A stretch of DNA of 64,000 nt, taken from the NCBI GenBank assembly GCA_018340375.1, contig JAFFJZ010000003.1:11842001-11906000 (forward strand). Direction: 5' to 3'. Origin of the DNA: Gonatopus flavifemur. Taxonomy: Eukaryota > Arthropoda > Insecta > Hymenoptera > Dryinidae. A model generated the notes under the pieces. The model did not search any database. It was not told where the DNA came from and saw only the letters and a list, made by a program, of their open reading frames with translations. The translations under genes and the position numbers were made by a program. This document shows positions 60,220 to 64,000 of the stretch, one piece after another; position 1 is the first letter of the stretch; each line of letters begins with the position of its first letter.

Positions 60220-62285
60220 GCCAGTTCGCTGATGCAATGACATTATTTTGTCCATGTACTTTTGAAACTAGGGCTACAAAAAACGATAGGCAGCGCTGTA
60301 AAAGATTTCTATGGGAAAAATTTCATATATTTATATGGAGTAATTAATGTACATAAGTGTTGGAGCTTTTCTGGACTTTTTCGGAAATTCACTGTGAAAT
60401 AGCGGTAAAGATCGCATAAAATTTGAAATTTTCAAATAAATTAATGAAGAATTTCATACACATCCCTGCTGAAAATGCCAGGCAAATTCAGATTAAAAAA
60501 AGGATAAGTTTTTGGCAATTTATACATAGTTACAATAATTATTGGCCTGTCATCAATTTGAGGATCTTTTATGAATAAAATTAGAAAACCAAATAAATAG
60601 TTTATTGGTTCTCTCTCCATGAAATATTTAATCGAATCAAATGATGGAATGTTTGCCTCAAATAAATTGTTCTTCTAAATCAATATTTACTCTCCAGTTT
60701 CCAGTGTAGGGAAGTAAAATATTAGTTTTTTCATATATAAAAATGAAAAATTCTTTAAATTTTTTCATGCCTTCCGATGGTAATTCTTCCTTCGGGAGAT
60801 TGGTTCCCGAAAAAATGAATCACTTCTCACAGTTCGTTGTTGATGTAACAATATCTTGTTCACAGGATTTAGATTAAATTGACGAGAATTTCAAAATTTC
60901 CCAACTTTATTTTATCCTGGAGTAGCATAACTTCTTAATTCCTCTTCAGAAATCGAATATTTCTATGCATTCCATACTCCATCCTGTTTCTCTGTGCCCC
61001 AAAGTATAATAATTCGAAGATATCCGAGAGAAATTACAGAAGAGAATGAACTACTCATCATATCCGCACAGCTCTTGTCTAATTGAAAATAAACGTTGAC
61101 ACAAAATTCGAATCAGACTATTTTAGATACTGTACACTCGCAATCTTTAAACTGCTAAAATATTCAGAGAAAGTTTATGCGCTACATAAATATGAGCTCA
61201 TTAGGGGATCTAATGAGGTACTACGAAGACTGTCATAAACTTCATACTTGATGTTCTCTTCTGATTTCCATAGGAAAGCGATTCGTATATTCGCCAAGAT
61301 TTGCGCGTCATTAGTACATTTGAAAAAGGTTTTAAAAATATCTTTTGATATCTTGAAATACATTTGAAATATTCTAAGAACGTTTCCACGGCGACTAAAA
61401 TAGCCCAGTGATTGCACTGATTGTACTGTTCTATATTTAATATAAAATATACGATTCTAATCGATATTTCATTTGTGCATGCTCCGCGTGTCATGAAAAC
61501 ACCAAAGAAAAAACGAAGTTAAGAGAATCATCGATCCGTAGATGAGGAAAAAAATGTCAAAGAAACGAGGAGTCGAAAGGAGAAGGCATTTCGTGACATT
61601 ATGCAGGACACAGAAATGAAAAAGAATGTTTTAGAGGACAGGATGGTAGACCTTGTGAACGAGGGTGGAATGTGCTTAACGTTAATTTGTACGATAAAGG
61701 AATTATTGATTTTTACTTAGTCGACCCAGTGAAGGGTGACGAAGAGAACGAATCCGAGGAGGAAGAAATGAGCAAGAAGAAGATGAAGAAGGAGTAGAAG
61801 CAGTAGAGGTTGCTTTAAAGTGGAAGTACTAATGAGGATGCCTTTAACGCGTCGTTACGCCACATCGTGACTCGTTCTTGAGCCATTTTTGCTCTTACGC
61901 CGCATCACGTGCGGAATTGATCGAAGCACAAAGATCAAAACCGTGCTCTTTTTCCAACACCTCGATTCCATTTAAAATCTCATTCGTCTTTTGTCGATAC
62001 CGAAGAGGATTCCCTCCACTGCCGAGGAATTATTTTCAATCTTCATCTGAAATTTCATCAGAATTTCCAGTTATACGCACTCATTGCTCATAACTCGTAC
62101 CAATTAGAAGAATATCTATAAATTCACGCGAATGAGTAGGTACATGAAATTCTTGTCCAACCACGAGCATTATCGAATATCATCAAAGTGATTACACGTG
62201 TACCGTAATACGCATAATATAAAGCACACGTAAAGTCTGTCGTGGTTTTATCACGAATGAAAATTCAAAGTAATAGGAAAACTCT
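60220..62285. other. AT-rich non-coding sequence
   Basis: No supported gene. Two overlapping minus frames at 61175-61494 are shadows of each other. Confidence 0.55.
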
Positions 62286-62288
62286 TGG

Positions 62289-62591
62289 ATGGAAGTTAAA
62301 GTTCAATGTAGTAGAAGAAGAAAAGAGAAAGAAGAAAGCGGTGGCGAAGAAGAGGGAAGTGAGTTGAAAAAGATCTTTAGGACCTTTGATTTCGAACTCC
62401 CTCTTCTCACGATCCTAAATCTTCTCTGCTTCATCTTTCATCCCTACGTACCGCACCGCCTCTTTCCACATCGTTTTTCGCGATACCAAGAGAAACAGAG
62501 AAAGAGAGAGTTCAGTTCCCAAAGTTACTTTGCCAACTTACTTCTTAGAAAGTCGTATACACCCAAGAAAAATTTTTTCCTCCTAATATAG
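62289..62591 (+). CDS. unrecognised 100-residue ORF
   Basis: ATG at 62289 with G at +4. The N-terminal 30 residues are highly charged (Lys, Arg, Glu). Residues about 37-52 are hydrophobic (ELPLLTILNLLCFIFH), long enough for a marginal membrane helix, and the C-terminal half is basic. Part of the frame follows purine-rich then pyrimidine-rich DNA, which alone keeps a frame open, so coding is uncertain. No family recognised. Confidence 0.2.
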   Translation: MEVKVQCSRRRKEKEESGGEEEGSELKKIFRTFDFELPLLTILNLLCFIFHPYVPHRLFPHRFSRYQEKQRKREFSSQSYFANLLLRKSYTPKKNFFLLI

Positions 62592-63374
62592 CCGCCACTA
62601 TGAATCCTTCTTTTTGGATCTCCTTTTTTGTAGTTTTGTTTAGTCTTTGCTTTCTTATACAAATTACCGCGGTAAGAAACCGCAAACCGACGGGACGGAT
62701 ACAACGTTCGACGATGAAAGAAGTGTTTTGAGAAAAGTGGGGAAATAGATTTTCTAAAAATGTGTTGGATGTGAAGCAGCTTGCATTTGCAGTCATTTCG
62801 GGAGTGTTTCGTTCTCTTTTTTCTTCACTTTGCGCACTCTGAAACGAGAAGTTTCAATCCATGTTGAAATGTTTAATGTATAAAATGTAAAAAAAATTGC
62901 ATGCGATCAATGTTGAAATCTATTTTATGAAAATTAGGGAGTATAATTTTGGATTTAATGCGGAGCGAGAGAAAACATATCGTTTTGTGTGAGAAAGGAA
63001 GTCTAGCATGTTGATCTATGATGATCTTTACGAGCGTCATTTACGTCATTACTTCGTCTTCATTCTCATTTCAAGTAATAACTCGAACCTGAGTAACTTG
63101 CTACGCTCAATGAGGAATCAATACCCTAGTAAAAGTTGTTCTAGTCATTCTCTAGTTTATTAAAAGGTCTCCCAGGCCTTGCGAGTCCTATACAGGGACC
63201 TGGTAAGGCCTCGTGTAGCCTGGAGGATAACTACAGTGTTTTCTCCAGATAACCAAGGATTAAATATGGACAAAGAGGAATAAAAGTGAATGCCTACTGA
63301 TAATTGGAACTCTACAAAAGTAGCGACATTTATCAACATTCATATGCTTCAATCAGTTGAACTTCTTTTACATA

Positions 63375-63600
63375 CACGGAGTGAAATTTAGAGTCAAATT
63401 TCCTATGGTACACGGAAAAAAAAGAATAGTCGCAGCAACTACTCAGTAGTCAGGACAAGTAACACGTTAGCTAGATTAACTAATTCAAAATACCTCAGGT
63501 ATTTACGCTAGTTAGTACAACTATTGAGTTACTTTTCTTGGCCACTAAGTAGCTGCAGCAATAACTCCATAGTAAATTTGACTACAAATTTCTCTCCTTC
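63375..63600. mobile_element. MITE-like element with a second element inside
   Basis: Outer arms of 28 bp (63381-63408, core agtcaaattt; and 63567-63594) match at 24 positions. Just inside the left arm a new tacacggaaaaaa end (63409 on) starts an inner unit rich in agtcgcagcaactactcagt words, matched in inverted form near 63544-63566. This looks like one element inserted in, or derived from, another of the cacgga family. Confidence 0.65.
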
Positions 63601-63754
63601 ATCGCATACAATGAAGTTGTTTTATCCTTCTAATAACTGCTCATAAATCGGAAGCATTCTCTGCCTCACGCGGTACTCTTCCTTTTCCATCACGAGACTC
63701 CAGCTCCCAACATAAAATAATTTATCAACTTTGAATAGATCTGAAGGTACCTCT

Positions 63755-64000
63755 CCGTGTACAGCAATCCCAGCAATGTGAACACAGTTAATAATCGGCC
63801 GATGTATGCTTCCTGTTGGATGGTCAACGATTGATTTCCTGCCATTAGCACAAGTATGGTCTATCACAAGCGTACAATGTAGCGCAGCAATGAAGCCCTC
63901 GAATAATCCGGCGATGTACAACTGTGCTAGATGGCTAACATTGATTTCCTGTCACCGACTGACGTATGGTCCATCACTGGCTGGAATTTATTCTAAAATT
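63755..64000. repeat. tandem array of about 111-bp units, truncated by the window end
   Basis: Unit A about 63790-63900 and unit B 63901 onward share aataatc.ggc.gatgta, gatggt/gatggc, attgatttcctg and tatggtc.atcac in the same order and spacing. The sequence left of unit A (gtgtacagcaatcccagcaa) matches the end of unit A (gcgtacaatgtagcgcagcaa), so a third, partial unit is present. The 99-codon minus frame 63622-63921 lies over the array and, in the upstream unit, is closed by a stop, so it is better read as a by-product of the repeat. Confidence 0.75.

Noticed and set aside
63622..63921. 99-codon minus-strand ORF
   Set aside because: It lies over the tandem array and is closed by a stop in the upstream unit.

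Overview
The window reads as nuclear DNA from an insect. Hymenoptera, possibly a parasitoid wasp, is the best guess, but no conserved housekeeping gene is present to prove it. The evidence is AT-rich non-coding sequence, abundant GA/CT, TCG/CGA, AAC and GGTT microsatellites, introns with GT..AG ends and pyrimidine tracts, an arthropod-type TATA/Inr promoter, and many small terminal-inverted-repeat (MITE-like) and fold-back elements. There are no operons, ribosome binding sites, rRNA, intact tRNA or CRISPR arrays. Most open reading frames look like chance frames.

The window looks like a gene-poor intergenic or long-intron region. The best-supported gene is a two-exon locus at about 22.1-22.8 kb. 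It encodes a 56-residue secreted peptide with the six-cysteine spacing of an inhibitor cystine knot, with a TATA box, clean splice sites and a close poly(A) signal. Weaker candidates are: a spliced transcript at 16.28-16.71 kb; a von Willebrand factor C-like exon at 27.6 kb with a stop codon where the first domain cysteine is expected; a 62-codon membrane-anchored small ORF at 39.4 kb; a two-exon 100-codon frame with a 53-nt intron at 51.5 kb; and a few unrecognised ORFs.

Layout: 1-7.2 kb is non-coding. 7.26-8.73 kb has a tandem duplication, a palindrome-bearing dispersed repeat and a MITE. 8.7-20.8 kb is mostly unique sequence with the 16.3 kb transcript and a 164-codon ORF. 20.8-22.9 kb holds a MITE, helix-rich ORF remnants and the cystine-knot gene. 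23-29 kb is AT-rich with the VWC-like exon. 29-33.2 kb is rich in dispersed repeats and fold-backs. 33.2-43.4 kb is mostly unique, with a 260-bp tandem duplication near 37 kb and the small membrane ORF. 43.4-46.9 kb is a dense nest of fold-back elements. 50.2-52.1 kb has a perfect-TIR MITE and the 100-codon candidate. 54.1-55.1 kb has two related MITEs. 60-64 kb has two more MITEs and the start of a tandem array that runs off the right edge.

No pathway links these genes. The recurring theme is short mobile DNA, in several families with related termini (CACGGA.AAA, CACTG.AAAAA), scattered among a few small candidate genes.
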